Origin: Pseudomonadota bacterium
GTDB lineage: Bacteria > Pseudomonadota > Gammaproteobacteria > Steroidobacterales > Steroidobacteraceae
Direction: 5' to 3'
Length of the DNA: 64,000 nt
Assembly: GCA_016705325.1 (NCBI GenBank)
Contig: JADIYJ010000003.1
Location: 186,001 to 250,000, forward strand
In this document: in pieces, positions 35,346 through 44,486 of the stretch
Numbering within the stretch: the first letter of the stretch is position 1
Layout of the letters: every line of letters starts with the position of its first letter
The notes under the pieces: model-generated
The model's database searches: none
Told to the model about the DNA's origin: nothing
What the model saw: only the letters and a program-made list of their open reading frames with translations
Translations under genes and position numbers: made by a program

Positions 35346-38186
35346 ATGGCTAGATTGACCTGGGCGCGCCTGCTGACGAGGGGCACGCTGGCCGTGATGA
35401 TGGCGTTGTCGTGCGGCCTGGCGCTCGGCCAGACACCGAGCGCCGCGCAGATGGAAGCGTTCCAGAACCTGACGCCTGAGCAGCAGCAAGCCATCCTCGA
35501 GCAGATGGGTGGCTCCGGGCAGACGGGCACTGTGCGCCGCGACCGCGACGTCACTGCTCCCGAGACGGTACGTCCTCGAACCCCTGGTGACAAGGATGAG
35601 GCCGCGGACGCGGACCAGGAAGAGGTGCCCGCAGAACTGGGCATGCCGGGCATGACGGCGAAGTTGCCACGTGAACCCCGGATCCGTGCGAGCGACACCG
35701 TGCTGATCGAGGCGAAGCTGCGGCCAGCTGCGCCGCTCGTGGAAAACGAGCGCAGCACGGAGAAAAAAAAGGAACGCAGCAAGGAAGAAACGGCGCGACT
35801 GCAAGCCATGCTGGACCGCGTCCTGCGCGGCAACCCCTACAAGCTCGACGTCAGCGGTGTATTGCGCCTGCCGGGCGTCGCACCCATCCCTCTGGCGGGT
35901 CTGACGGAAAAGCAGGCGAGCGCACGCCTGAACCGTGATCCGGCGTTGGCCGCTTTCGAGGCGAAGCTCACGCTCCTGCCACTCGAGAAACTCGATGTCG
36001 AGGCGCTGCGGCCGTTCGGCTACGACTTGTTCGCTGGCGTTCCCTCGACGTATGCCCCGGTCAGCGATATTCCCTTGCCGGCCGAGTACGTGGTCGGGCC
36101 TGGCGACCGCTTCGAAGTGCAACTGATCGGCAATACCAAGAGCCGGCAGTCACTGGTCGTGAACCGCGATGGCCGCATCATGTTTCCGGAACTCGGGCCC
36201 ATCGCCGTCGCGGGACTCAAGTTCGACGCGGCGAAGGCGCGCATCGAAGCGCGCGTCAGTGAGCAGATGATCGGCACGCAAGCCGTCGTTGCGATGAGCG
36301 ACCTGCGATCCATCCGCATTTTCGTGCTGGGTGAAGCGGAGCGGCCGGGTTCCTACACAGTCAGCGGGCTTGCGACGATCACCAATGCGCTTTTCGCGAG
36401 CGGCGGCGTCAAGAAGATCGGTTCGCTGCGCAACATCCAGTTGAAGCGCGGCGGCACCCTGGTTACGCGGCTCGACCTGTACGACCTGCTGCTGAATGGC
36501 GACACGTCGAACGACGTGCGCCTGCTGCCCGGCGACGTGATTTTCATCCCGCCCGTGGGCGAAACCGCCGGTGTTGCCGGCGCGATCCGTCGCCCGGCAA
36601 TTTATGAGTTGCTGGGTGAGAGCAGGGCGTCCGACCTGCTGTACCTCGGTGGCGGCCTGATGCCTGACGCCGATCCAAAGCTCGCCACAATCGATCGTAT
36701 CAACGAGGGTCGCGAGCGCGTCGTGCTCAATGTCGATCTGTCGTCCGCGCAGGCCCGCGATACTGACCTGCGCAGCGGCGATGTCCTGCGGATTCCGGCG
36801 GCACGCCCCACACTCGCGAACTCGGTCCAGCTGAAAGGCCATGTGCAGCGGCCAAGTTCGTTTCAGTTCCGCCGAGGCATGCGGCTTACGGACGTAATTC
36901 CTTCCGTCGACGATCTCAAGCCGGGCGCAGATGCGCGCTACGTCATGATCCGTCGTGAACAGCCGGGAAGTCAGCGTATCTCGGTCATTTCCGCCGATCT
37001 CGAGGAAGCCTGGCGCGCGCGCACGACCGACTCGAATCCACTGCTTGAGCCGCGTGACCAGATTTTCGTGTTCGATGCCGAATCCGGAAGGTCCCAGTAT
37101 CTGGACCCCGTGTTGCAGGAACTGAAGCTGCAGTCCAGCAGCGCCCAGCCATCGCAGATCGTCAGGGTGTCGGGGCGCGTGCGCGCCGAGGGCGAGTTCC
37201 CGCTCGAGCCGGGGATGACCGTCAGCGATCTCGTCCGTGCCGGCGGTGGCCTCGATGAGCAGGCTTTTGGCGGCGAGGCCGAGCTTGCGCGATACGAGGT
37301 GCTCGACGGGCAGACGCGTCGGACGGAAGTGATCAAGGTGGATCTGAATCGCGCACTGGCGGGGGATCCCGCCGCCGACCTGCTGCTGGCGCCGTTCGAC
37401 CTGCTGGTGGTCAAGCAAGTCTCGGAATGGACGCAGCAGGAAGCCGTCACGGTCGAAGGCGAGGTAAAATTCCCAGGCGTCTACCCGATCAAGCGGGGCG
37501 AAACGATGCGCTCGCTCATTGCGCGGGCCGGCGGCTTGACCTCGATGGCTTATCCGCAGGGCAGCCTGTTCACGCGCGAATACCTGAAAGAACGCGAGCG
37601 CGAGCAGATCCGTGTGCTGACGGACCGCATGCGGCAGGATCTGAGCTCATTGGCGCTGCAGTCGGCCCAGTCGGGCGCGCAGATGGCGACGCAGGCCTCC
37701 GAAACGCTCAACATCGGACAATCCCTGCTCAAGGATCTGCAAGCGGCCGAGCCGGTGGGGCGTCTCGTCATCGATCTGGACACTGTTCTCGCAGCGCAGC
37801 CTGACCGGGTCAGCGATCTCGTGCTGCGCGACGGCGATCACTTGCGCATCCCGAAAATGCCGCAGGAAGTCACGGTCATCGGCGAGGTGCAGAACGCGAC
37901 TTCCCACTTGTATATGCCCAACCTGACGCGTGATGACTACCTCAGCATGAGCGGTGGCGTGACCCGGAGAGCGGACGGCAAGCGCATCTACGTGGTGCGG
38001 GCCAGTGGCAGCGTCGATGGTGGCAGCGGCAGCCGCTGGTTCAGGTCGAGCAGCAACATGAGGCCTGGCGACACGATCGTCGTGCCGCTCGATGCCGAGC
38101 GCATGAGGCCGCTGCCGTTGTGGACGGCGGTGTCGACGATTCTCTACAACATCGCCATCTCGGTGGCGGCAGTGAATTCGTTCTGA
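35346..38186 (+). CDS. Polysaccharide export protein with multiple SLBB domains
   Basis: This 946-residue protein has a signal peptide (ending near ALGQ), a low-complexity charged stretch with EKKKERSKEE, and a Poly_export core starting about residue 248 (YVVGPGDRFEVQLIG). About five SLBB-like repeats follow (IFVLGEAERPGSYTVSG, VRVSGRVRAEGEFPLEPGM, VTVEGEVKFPGVYPIKRG, VTVIGEVQNATSHLYM and one near residue 500). The C-terminus has a hydrophobic helix (TAVSTILYNIAISVAAV) as in outer-membrane Wza. It is more than twice the length of Wza. It sits between the Wzi genes and the Wzz gene and should form the export pore. Confidence 0.9.
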   Translation: MARLTWARLLTRGTLAVMMALSCGLALGQTPSAAQMEAFQNLTPEQQQAILEQMGGSGQTGTVRRDRDVTAPETVRPRTPGDKDEAADADQEEVPAELGMPGMTAKLPREPRIRASDTVLIEAKLRPAAPLVENERSTEKKKERSKEETARLQAMLDRVLRGNPYKLDVSGVLRLPGVAPIPLAGLTEKQASARLNRDPALAAFEAKLTLLPLEKLDVEALRPFGYDLFAGVPSTYAPVSDIPLPAEYVVGPGDRFEVQLIGNTKSRQSLVVNRDGRIMFPELGPIAVAGLKFDAAKARIEARVSEQMIGTQAVVAMSDLRSIRIFVLGEAERPGSYTVSGLATITNALFASGGVKKIGSLRNIQLKRGGTLVTRLDLYDLLLNGDTSNDVRLLPGDVIFIPPVGETAGVAGAIRRPAIYELLGESRASDLLYLGGGLMPDADPKLATIDRINEGRERVVLNVDLSSAQARDTDLRSGDVLRIPAARPTLANSVQLKGHVQRPSSFQFRRGMRLTDVIPSVDDLKPGADARYVMIRREQPGSQRISVISADLEEAWRARTTDSNPLLEPRDQIFVFDAESGRSQYLDPVLQELKLQSSSAQPSQIVRVSGRVRAEGEFPLEPGMTVSDLVRAGGGLDEQAFGGEAELARYEVLDGQTRRTEVIKVDLNRALAGDPAADLLLAPFDLLVVKQVSEWTQQEAVTVEGEVKFPGVYPIKRGETMRSLIARAGGLTSMAYPQGSLFTREYLKEREREQIRVLTDRMRQDLSSLALQSAQSGAQMATQASETLNIGQSLLKDLQAAEPVGRLVIDLDTVLAAQPDRVSDLVLRDGDHLRIPKMPQEVTVIGEVQNATSHLYMPNLTRDDYLSMSGGVTRRADGKRIYVVRASGSVDGGSGSRWFRSSSNMRPGDTIVVPLDAERMRPLPLWTAVSTILYNIAISVAAVNSF

Positions 38187-38197
38187 TCAGGGTGCCC

Positions 38198-39091
38198 ATG
38201 AGTCGAGATGCTTCCGAGGTTTCAGGTGAGCGCATGGCGGAACCGGTTTCGCTGCTGGCCGTCATCGAGTTCGCCTGGCGTAACAAATGGCTGATCATGG
38301 TCTCCGGGCTGCTGTGCGGCGGCATTGCGCTAACGGTCGGTTTGCTGATGACGCCGCACTACAGGGCGCAGGTCGTCGTGATGCCAGTCACCTCCGATCT
38401 TGCGGCGGGCGGCGGCGTAGCGAACCTGGTGCGTGGTCTTGGAGGTCTTGCCTCGCTTGCCGGCATCGGCCTGAACTCGGGGTCGAGTCGCGACGAGATT
38501 CTGGAATTCCTGCGGTCCCGTTCGTTTACGACTGAGTTTCTGCGGGAAAACAATCTGCTGCCTATCCTGTTCGAGGAGGACTGGGACTCGAAAGCGGCGC
38601 AGTGGCGTGTGCCACCCGACAAGGTGCCGACAATCGGCGACGCCTACGAGTTTTTCACGGAGGAAGTCCGCTCGATCGACGAGGACAAGAAATCTGGAAT
38701 CGTCACGCTTTCGGTGACCTGGTCGGACCCGGAACTGGCTGCCAAGTGGGCCAACGACATGGTGGCCAGTGCCAACGCACGGCTGCGGGAGAAGGCGATC
38801 GAGGAATCCCAACGCAGCATCGAATACCTGAAAAGGGAGGGAGAAAAGACCAATGTCGTAGCTGTCCAGGAAGCGATCGGCAAGCTGACCGAGGAGCAGG
38901 TCAAGAGCGTAATGCTGGCTAACGTGCGCGATGAATATGCGTTCAAAGTCATCGACCCGGCCGTCATGCCGGAGTACCGCGACATCGTCAGGCCGCGACG
39001 CGCCTTGATGCTTGCCCTCGGGCTCGTCATGGGTTCGCTGTTCGGCATGATGGTGGCATTCGGCCGCGAGTATCAGTCGTCTCGCCGGTGA
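38198..39091 (+). CDS. Wzz-type chain-length determinant protein
   Basis: This 297-residue inner-membrane protein has one transmembrane helix near residues 28-50 (KWLIMVSGLLCGGIALTVGL) and one near the C-terminus (ALMLALGLVMGSLFGMMVAF), with a periplasmic coiled domain between them. This is the Wzz layout. There is no Wzc-type kinase domain or Walker motif. It sets chain length in Wzx/Wzy-dependent synthesis. ATG 38198 lies 12 bases after the SLBB gene stop. Confidence 0.88.
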   Translation: MSRDASEVSGERMAEPVSLLAVIEFAWRNKWLIMVSGLLCGGIALTVGLLMTPHYRAQVVVMPVTSDLAAGGGVANLVRGLGGLASLAGIGLNSGSSRDEILEFLRSRSFTTEFLRENNLLPILFEEDWDSKAAQWRVPPDKVPTIGDAYEFFTEEVRSIDEDKKSGIVTLSVTWSDPELAAKWANDMVASANARLREKAIEESQRSIEYLKREGEKTNVVAVQEAIGKLTEEQVKSVMLANVRDEYAFKVIDPAVMPEYRDIVRPRRALMLALGLVMGSLFGMMVAFGREYQSSRR

Positions 39092-39125
39092 TTTCCGTGC
39101 GCCGCTGACTCACGGCGGAATCCAC

Positions 39126-40598
39126 ATGATGGCGGCCAGTTCTGCTTTGAGCCGAAGCTTTTTCGACAACGCGCTCGTGATGATGGGCGGCACGGCCCTT
39201 GCGCAGGCGATTCCGATCCTTTTCGCCCCGGTGCTGACGCGAATCTATTCGCCGGAGCAGTATGGCGTCCTCGCGACCTTCATCGGTGTCGCGGCAGTCA
39301 TGACGGTAGTGGCGACGTTGCGGCTGGAACCGGCGGTCGTGCTTCCAGAGAACGACGCGGTCGCCGCTAACATCGCCGCGGTGGCGTTATTGGTCGCCAC
39401 GGTGGTGTCTGCACTCGTCCTCGTGGTAGCGCTGGCCGGCAAGGAATTCATTGCCCGACAGTGGCCGGCGGTTGGGAATGGCGCATGGCTGCTCTTGGTA
39501 GGTCCGATGGTCCTGTTGCTTGCGCTCACACAGACGGCTTCGTTCTGGGCCAACCGAACCCGGCGTTTCAGTGTGATCGCCGGCGGGACAGTCCTGCAGC
39601 AAGGGGGCACGGCGTTGCTAAGCCTCTTTGCCGGGCTGTCTGGAGGCGCTCAGCTGGGCCTCGTAGCGGGTCGGTTTGGCGGCCAGTGCCTGTCCGCTGT
39701 CTGGCTCGTGTCGCGGGTGTTTTCCGAATGGCGGCACGTCTTTGGCAAGGTTTCATGGTCAGGCATGAAGGCAGCCGTCAGTAGCTACCGGCAATTTCCT
39801 AAGTTCAACCTTCCTTACAGCCTCGTGGGCACCGTGTCCCGGGAGCTGCTGGTATTCGCGCTGACGCTTTTTCACTTCACGCAGCAGGCGGGTTTCTACG
39901 GCTTGGCACGCAGCGTGCTGTACTCGCCGGTGAGTTTCCTGTCTTCCTCGCTCAGTCAGGTGTTCTATAAAGAGGCGGCGGACTCCATCGGCACACCGGC
40001 ATTCGAGGCACTGGTCGCGCGGCTTCTCGGCGGGATCATCCTCGTGTTCACGCCGGCCTTTGTTGCACTGGTGTTCTGGGGGCCGGAGCTCTTTGCGTTT
40101 GCCTTTGGTGCAGAATGGCGGGAGGCCGGGGTTTATGCGGCGATCTTCGCTCCAGCCGCCTGGCTCTTCCTGTTTTCGAGTTGGCCGGAACGGATCTTCG
40201 AAGTCGCCGGGCGACAGCAACTGTCGCTGGCGATCCAGCTGGTCTCCGACATTCTGTCCGTGACGGTGGTGCTGGCCCTGCTCTGGCAAGAGGCGAGTCC
40301 CCGGGTCGTACTGGCCGCCTATACCGCCATCGCGTGCGGGTATCATTGCGCATTCGTGACTGCTGCCTTCAATGTCGCCCGTCTGCCGGCTTCGATCCTG
40401 TGGGGCGCGATTGCTCGCAGTGCGGTGATGATCGTGGCTGCAGCGTCGGCCTTTGCCGCCTGCAGGCAGGTCGGCCCGCGGCAGGGCCTCGTGGTTGCGA
40501 TTGTGTTGACGGCTTTGTATTCGGGTGCCGCGCTTGCCTGGATCACTTGGCGCCGTCGTACCCGAATCCGTTCCGGACGCCAGGAGCACGTTCAGTGA
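39126..40598 (+). CDS. Oligosaccharide flippase (Wzx-like)
   Basis: This 490-residue membrane protein with twelve to fourteen hydrophobic segments has the MATE/MOP flippase pattern, starting with SRSFFDNALVMMGGTALAQA and LTRIYSPEQYGVLATFIGVA. It would flip lipid-linked repeat units across the inner membrane. Its stop overlaps the GTG start of hisH, so it is coupled to the amidotransferase genes. Confidence 0.9.
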   Translation: MMAASSALSRSFFDNALVMMGGTALAQAIPILFAPVLTRIYSPEQYGVLATFIGVAAVMTVVATLRLEPAVVLPENDAVAANIAAVALLVATVVSALVLVVALAGKEFIARQWPAVGNGAWLLLVGPMVLLLALTQTASFWANRTRRFSVIAGGTVLQQGGTALLSLFAGLSGGAQLGLVAGRFGGQCLSAVWLVSRVFSEWRHVFGKVSWSGMKAAVSSYRQFPKFNLPYSLVGTVSRELLVFALTLFHFTQQAGFYGLARSVLYSPVSFLSSSLSQVFYKEAADSIGTPAFEALVARLLGGIILVFTPAFVALVFWGPELFAFAFGAEWREAGVYAAIFAPAAWLFLFSSWPERIFEVAGRQQLSLAIQLVSDILSVTVVLALLWQEASPRVVLAAYTAIACGYHCAFVTAAFNVARLPASILWGAIARSAVMIVAAASAFAACRQVGPRQGLVVAIVLTALYSGAALAWITWRRRTRIRSGRQEHVQ

Positions 40599-41209
40599 TC
40601 GTCGTCGTCGACTATGGCATGGGTAATGTCGGGTCAGTCGCCAACATGCTGCGCAAGGTCGGCACGGAGGCAGTGGCCTCTGCTGACCTGGACGTCATCC
40701 GGAATGCCCCCAAACTGATTCTGCCTGGAGTCGGAGCATTCGACGCCGCGATGAATCGCCTGCACGAGCGAGGGCTGGTAGCGATTCTGAACCGGCGCGT
40801 CCTCGAAGATCGCGTACCCATTCTCGGCATCTGCCTGGGCATGCAGTTGATGACCGATTCGAGCGAGGAGGGCCGCACGACCGGACTTGGCTGGATCAGC
40901 GGCGGTACGCGCCGGTTCAACTTCGACGGGCTGGATCCACGACCCCAGATACCGCACATGGGTTGGAACGTCGTGGAGCAGGCTCGGCCGACACCACTGT
41001 TCGAAGAAATGTACGACCAGCCGCGCTTCTATTTCGTGCACTCGTACCATGTGTATTGCAGCAATCAAGAAGACGTGATGCTGACGACCGAATACGGGTA
41101 TAGGTTCGTTTCGGGTGTCTCGAGGGGGAATATCTACGGAGTCCAGTTTCACCCCGAGAAAAGCCACAAGTTCGGCATGCAACTGATCCGTCGGTTCGCG
41201 GGGATCTAG
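40595..41209 (+). CDS. hisH: HisH-type glutamine amidotransferase for sugar amidination
   Basis: This 204-residue class I glutaminase has the triad Cys80 (GICLGMQLM), His186 and Glu188 (VQFHPEKS). In histidine synthesis HisH feeds ammonia to HisF. Here the gene lies between a flippase and a WbpG-type amidotransferase, with no other his genes, so it belongs to the HisH2/HisF2/WbpG system that makes acetamidino sugars. The start is GTG 40595, overlapping wzx, and the gap to hisF is one base. Confidence 0.9.
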   Translation: MIVVVDYGMGNVGSVANMLRKVGTEAVASADLDVIRNAPKLILPGVGAFDAAMNRLHERGLVAILNRRVLEDRVPILGICLGMQLMTDSSEEGRTTGLGWISGGTRRFNFDGLDPRPQIPHMGWNVVEQARPTPLFEEMYDQPRFYFVHSYHVYCSNQEDVMLTTEYGYRFVSGVSRGNIYGVQFHPEKSHKFGMQLIRRFAGI

Positions 41210-41210
41210 C

Positions 41211-41972
41211 GTGCTGCGCACTCGCGTGATTCCCTGCCTGCTGCTCCGCAACGGCGGCCTCGTCAAGACCGTGAAATTCGGCGAGGCTAAGTACGTCGGC
41301 GATCCGATCAACGCGGTGAAGATATTCAATGAAAAGGAGGTCGACGAACTCGTCTTTCTCGACATCACGGCTACCGCTGCCAGCCGCGGGCCGAACTTCG
41401 AACTGATACGTGATATTGCGACCGAGGCGTTCATGCCGTTCGGCTACGGCGGCGGCATCACCACGATCGATCAGGTCGCGTCGCTCGTGGCGCTCGGCGT
41501 GGAAAAGGTCGTGCTCAATACGTCTGTCGTCGAGCGCCCGGAGTTCATCCGTGAGGCCGCGAATCTGGTCGGCAGCTCGAGCGTGGTGGTTTCGATCGAC
41601 GTGAAGCGTTCGCTACTCGGCCGGTACGAGGTGGTCACGCGCAACGCAGGCAGGAAATCGGGACTGGATCCGATCGAATGGGCCAGGAGGGCCGCCGACC
41701 TGGGCGCCGGCGAGGTCCTGCTCACGTCCGTCGACCGGGACGGCACGCAGAAGGGTTATGACCTTGCGCTCCTCCGGCAGGTCACGGAGGCCGTCTCGAT
41801 CCCGGTGATCGCCAGTGGCGGTGCCGGCAGCCTGGACGATTTCCGGGCAGCCGTGCAGGAAGCCGGTGCATCCGCGGTCGCCGCGGGCAGTCTGTTCGTG
41901 TTTCACGGCAAACACCGTGCCGTGCTGATCACATACCCGGATTATCGGGAACTCGAAAAGGTGTTCGGTTGA
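41211..41972 (+). CDS. hisF: HisF-type ammonia-channelling subunit, non-histidine
   Basis: This 253-residue TIM barrel is related to HisF (GYGGGITTIDQV, VVSIDVKRS, LTSVDRDGTQKGYD, VIASGGAGSLDDF). The first strand reads VIPCLLLRNGGLVKT: leucine replaces the catalytic Asp11 found in histidine-pathway HisF (CLDV). That change is what a subunit would show if it only channels ammonia and no longer closes the imidazole ring. It is placed between hisH and a WbpG-type gene, whose ATG overlaps its stop. Confidence 0.9.
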   Translation: MLRTRVIPCLLLRNGGLVKTVKFGEAKYVGDPINAVKIFNEKEVDELVFLDITATAASRGPNFELIRDIATEAFMPFGYGGGITTIDQVASLVALGVEKVVLNTSVVERPEFIREAANLVGSSSVVVSIDVKRSLLGRYEVVTRNAGRKSGLDPIEWARRAADLGAGEVLLTSVDRDGTQKGYDLALLRQVTEAVSIPVIASGGAGSLDDFRAAVQEAGASAVAAGSLFVFHGKHRAVLITYPDYRELEKVFG

Positions 41973-43114
41973 TGCAGCAAACGCGCCCATATCAGATCTG
42001 CGTCCGCTGCGTCATGGACACCACGGATCCCGAGATTACGTTTGATGATCGGGGCGTATGCAGTTGGTGCACCCGATTCGACGTAGAGATCTCGCCGCAG
42101 TGGTTTCCAAACGCGGAGGGTGAAAGGCGCTTCTCGGCAATCGTCGAGGCCATCAGGCAGGAGAACAAGTCGAAGGAATATGACTGCATTGTCGGGCTTT
42201 CGGGAGGCATCGACAGCTCGTATGCTGCCTACGTGGCTCGCCGGCACTGGAACCTGCGCGTTCTCGCGGTGCACGTCGACGCCGGCTGGAATTCGGAGCT
42301 GGCGGTCAAGAACATTGAGAACATCGTCAAGCGGCTCGACATCGACCTGCATACAGAGGTTATTGACTGGGAGGAAATGCGCGACCTCCAGGTTGCGTTC
42401 CGAAGTCGGGTGTCGCCAACCAGGACGTGCCTCAGGACCACGTCTTCTTCGCTGCGCTCTACGCCTGCGCCGCGCAAGGGACTCCGTTACGTGCTGAGTG
42501 GCGGGAATATCGCGACCGAGTCAGTGCTGCCGACCAGTTGGGGCTACAACGCCATGGACCTGCGGCACCTGAAGGGCATTCACCGGCGGTTCGGCAGCGC
42601 TCCGCTGCGCACGTATCCGACCTGCAGTTTCTTCCGGTACTACGTTTACTATCCGCTCATCTGCAGGATGCGGGTCATCCGGCCGCTCAACTTCATGCCC
42701 TACGACAAGGACGAGGCGCTGGCGATTCTGGAAAAGGAACTCGCGTACCGTTACTACGGCACGAAACACGGCGAGTCGAGGTTCACTAAGTTCTTCCAGA
42801 ACTACTGGTTGCCGCAGCGGTTTGGCTTCGACAAGCGTCGCGCTCACTTGGCCAGCCTGGTCCTGTCCGGCCAGACGACCCGGGATGAGGCGCTGCGGGA
42901 CTTGCAGCAGCCTTTGTACGGGGAGGCTGGGCTAAGGGAAGACAAGGCGTTCATAGCCAAGAAGCTCGGCCTTAGTGGCGCGGAACTCGATGGCTTCACA
43001 CACATGCCGGTCCATGACCACAGCGACTATCCGTCGAACGCGGCGTTGTTCGAGCTGAAGAACCGTTTGCGACCGTTTCTGAGGCGACTCGGCCTGGGCG
43101 TGGCCCAGAAATAG
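41972..43114 (+). CDS. wbpG: N-acetyl sugar amidotransferase (WbpG type), copy 1
   Basis: This 380-residue PP-loop ATPase converts an acetamido group to acetamidino with ammonia from HisH/HisF. Four cysteines (10, 13, 30, 33) form a zinc-knuckle-like start and SGGIDS at 77-82 is the nucleotide loop. Residues about 144-168 (SRVSPTRTCLRTTSSSLRST) do not resemble the family. One base missing near 42401 and one extra near 42474 hide the segment ANQDVPQDHVFFAALYACAA, which fits the paralogue at 45803. Frame is kept on both sides, so a full-length but altered protein is encoded unless these are sequence errors. Confidence 0.85.
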   Translation: MQQTRPYQICVRCVMDTTDPEITFDDRGVCSWCTRFDVEISPQWFPNAEGERRFSAIVEAIRQENKSKEYDCIVGLSGGIDSSYAAYVARRHWNLRVLAVHVDAGWNSELAVKNIENIVKRLDIDLHTEVIDWEEMRDLQVAFRSRVSPTRTCLRTTSSSLRSTPAPRKGLRYVLSGGNIATESVLPTSWGYNAMDLRHLKGIHRRFGSAPLRTYPTCSFFRYYVYYPLICRMRVIRPLNFMPYDKDEALAILEKELAYRYYGTKHGESRFTKFFQNYWLPQRFGFDKRRAHLASLVLSGQTTRDEALRDLQQPLYGEAGLREDKAFIAKKLGLSGAELDGFTHMPVHDHSDYPSNAALFELKNRLRPFLRRLGLGVAQK

Positions 43115-43131
43115 CACTGGCGAAAGCGGTA

Positions 43132-44478
43132 ATGCGCACGTTCAATGCCGGATCAAATGTACTTGCGCGTGGACCGGGGCCACAGGGGCTTCCGATGTGG
43201 CTCTTATCCACGCTTTTTTCCTTTGAGGCTCTGTTTGTCCTGTTTCTTTTCGCCGGTCGCTTCAAGGCGGACCCGCGCTTTGCCGTGATACCGGTCGATA
43301 TCACGGCATTGCTGCTTGTGCTGAGCATGCTCGCAGGCGTCTGGGTGCTTGCCCGCCGGCGTTTCCTGGTCGAGGCAGATGCTTGGCAACAGTGGCTGCT
43401 CGCGCTGGCATTCTTTGCCTGGGTGCTTGCCAGTTGGTACTGGTCGCCCGGCAGCGAGTACGCCACTCAGAAAGCCGTTATTGCGTTCGTTATTAATTTG
43501 TGGGCGATGGCAGCGGCAGGGTGGATAATTTCGAGCGATCCGGTGAGGCTGGTCCGATTCCTGACGGCTATCGTGCTGTTCGCCTGCTGGGTTGCAGTCG
43601 AAACGGTCCTTCTCCTTCGCAACGGCGGCGCGGTGGTCTTTGTGACTGCGTTCGGAGGTGATTACTTAGGCATCGGCAGCGTCCTGTCCTTTGCGGCGAT
43701 CGTGCTGTTCTCTTTCGTTATGACTGGTCGCCGGCCATGGTGGCAAATCATGACGGCGATGGCCCTTTGCATCAGCTTCATCGCGATGATGTTTCCGGTG
43801 GGTGGGCGGGGGCCGATCATTGCAACTGTCGCTGCAATGTTCACTGGGGTTGGCTGGGTGGCGGTCCGTCGACGTCGCCTGTTCAAGGTGTCCGCCCGCG
43901 GCAAGAGTCTTGTCGTTCTCGGAATCGTCGCGGTGGTGGTGCTCGTGGTACGGATGGTCGAGTCCGGTGAGTATGCCCTCGCTGCACAGCGGTTCATGGT
44001 TCTGGCCGAGTCCGGCATGGGCGATTCGGCGGGCGTCCGATGGTACTATTACACGTCCACACTCGGGATCATTTCCGAGCACCCGTGGATAGGCGTCGGT
44101 GTTGGTGGGTGGCCTGTCGCCATGGGGCTGGGGTTCGGTCGCGATTACCCGCACAACCTGTTCCTGGAGGTCTTCGCTGAGCAGGGAATGCTCGGAGTGG
44201 TGGTGTTGTTAACTTTGCTGGTTCACGCGGCATGGCTTGCTGTGCGCAGAAACGGCGCGATGTCGACGCCCCAGGGCTTTGCGGCCATCCTGCTTGTCGT
44301 CAGTGCCTTCATCAGCGCCATGTTCAGCGGTGATATCGGCGACAATCGGGTCCTCTTCTGCCTGCTCGGTCTCTGTGCTGCGTCGACCGACGTCTGGGCA
44401 CAGGGAATGCCCACGGGGCGTGGAGCAACCGGCCCGAGCGAGCCCCCGAGGAAAAACGGGCGTTCGCGCGTGGACTGA
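43132..44478 (+). CDS. O-antigen polymerase/ligase family protein (Wzy-like)
   Basis: This 448-residue inner-membrane protein with ten to twelve hydrophobic helices has a large periplasmic loop containing the Wzy_C/O-antigen ligase pattern: GIISEHPWIGVGVGGWP, then RDYPHNLFLEVFAEQGMLGV. It is the likely repeat-unit polymerase of the locus. A ligase role is the alternative, which sequence alone cannot exclude. It follows the WbpG gene by 17 bases. Confidence 0.85.
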   Translation: MRTFNAGSNVLARGPGPQGLPMWLLSTLFSFEALFVLFLFAGRFKADPRFAVIPVDITALLLVLSMLAGVWVLARRRFLVEADAWQQWLLALAFFAWVLASWYWSPGSEYATQKAVIAFVINLWAMAAAGWIISSDPVRLVRFLTAIVLFACWVAVETVLLLRNGGAVVFVTAFGGDYLGIGSVLSFAAIVLFSFVMTGRRPWWQIMTAMALCISFIAMMFPVGGRGPIIATVAAMFTGVGWVAVRRRRLFKVSARGKSLVVLGIVAVVVLVVRMVESGEYALAAQRFMVLAESGMGDSAGVRWYYYTSTLGIISEHPWIGVGVGGWPVAMGLGFGRDYPHNLFLEVFAEQGMLGVVVLLTLLVHAAWLAVRRNGAMSTPQGFAAILLVVSAFISAMFSGDIGDNRVLFCLLGLCAASTDVWAQGMPTGRGATGPSEPPRKNGRSRVD

Positions 44479-44486
44479 AATCGCGG

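Noticed and set aside
40595..41972. Histidine biosynthesis operon
   Set aside because: Only hisH and hisF homologues are present, HisF lacks the key Asp, and they are coupled to a sugar amidotransferase.
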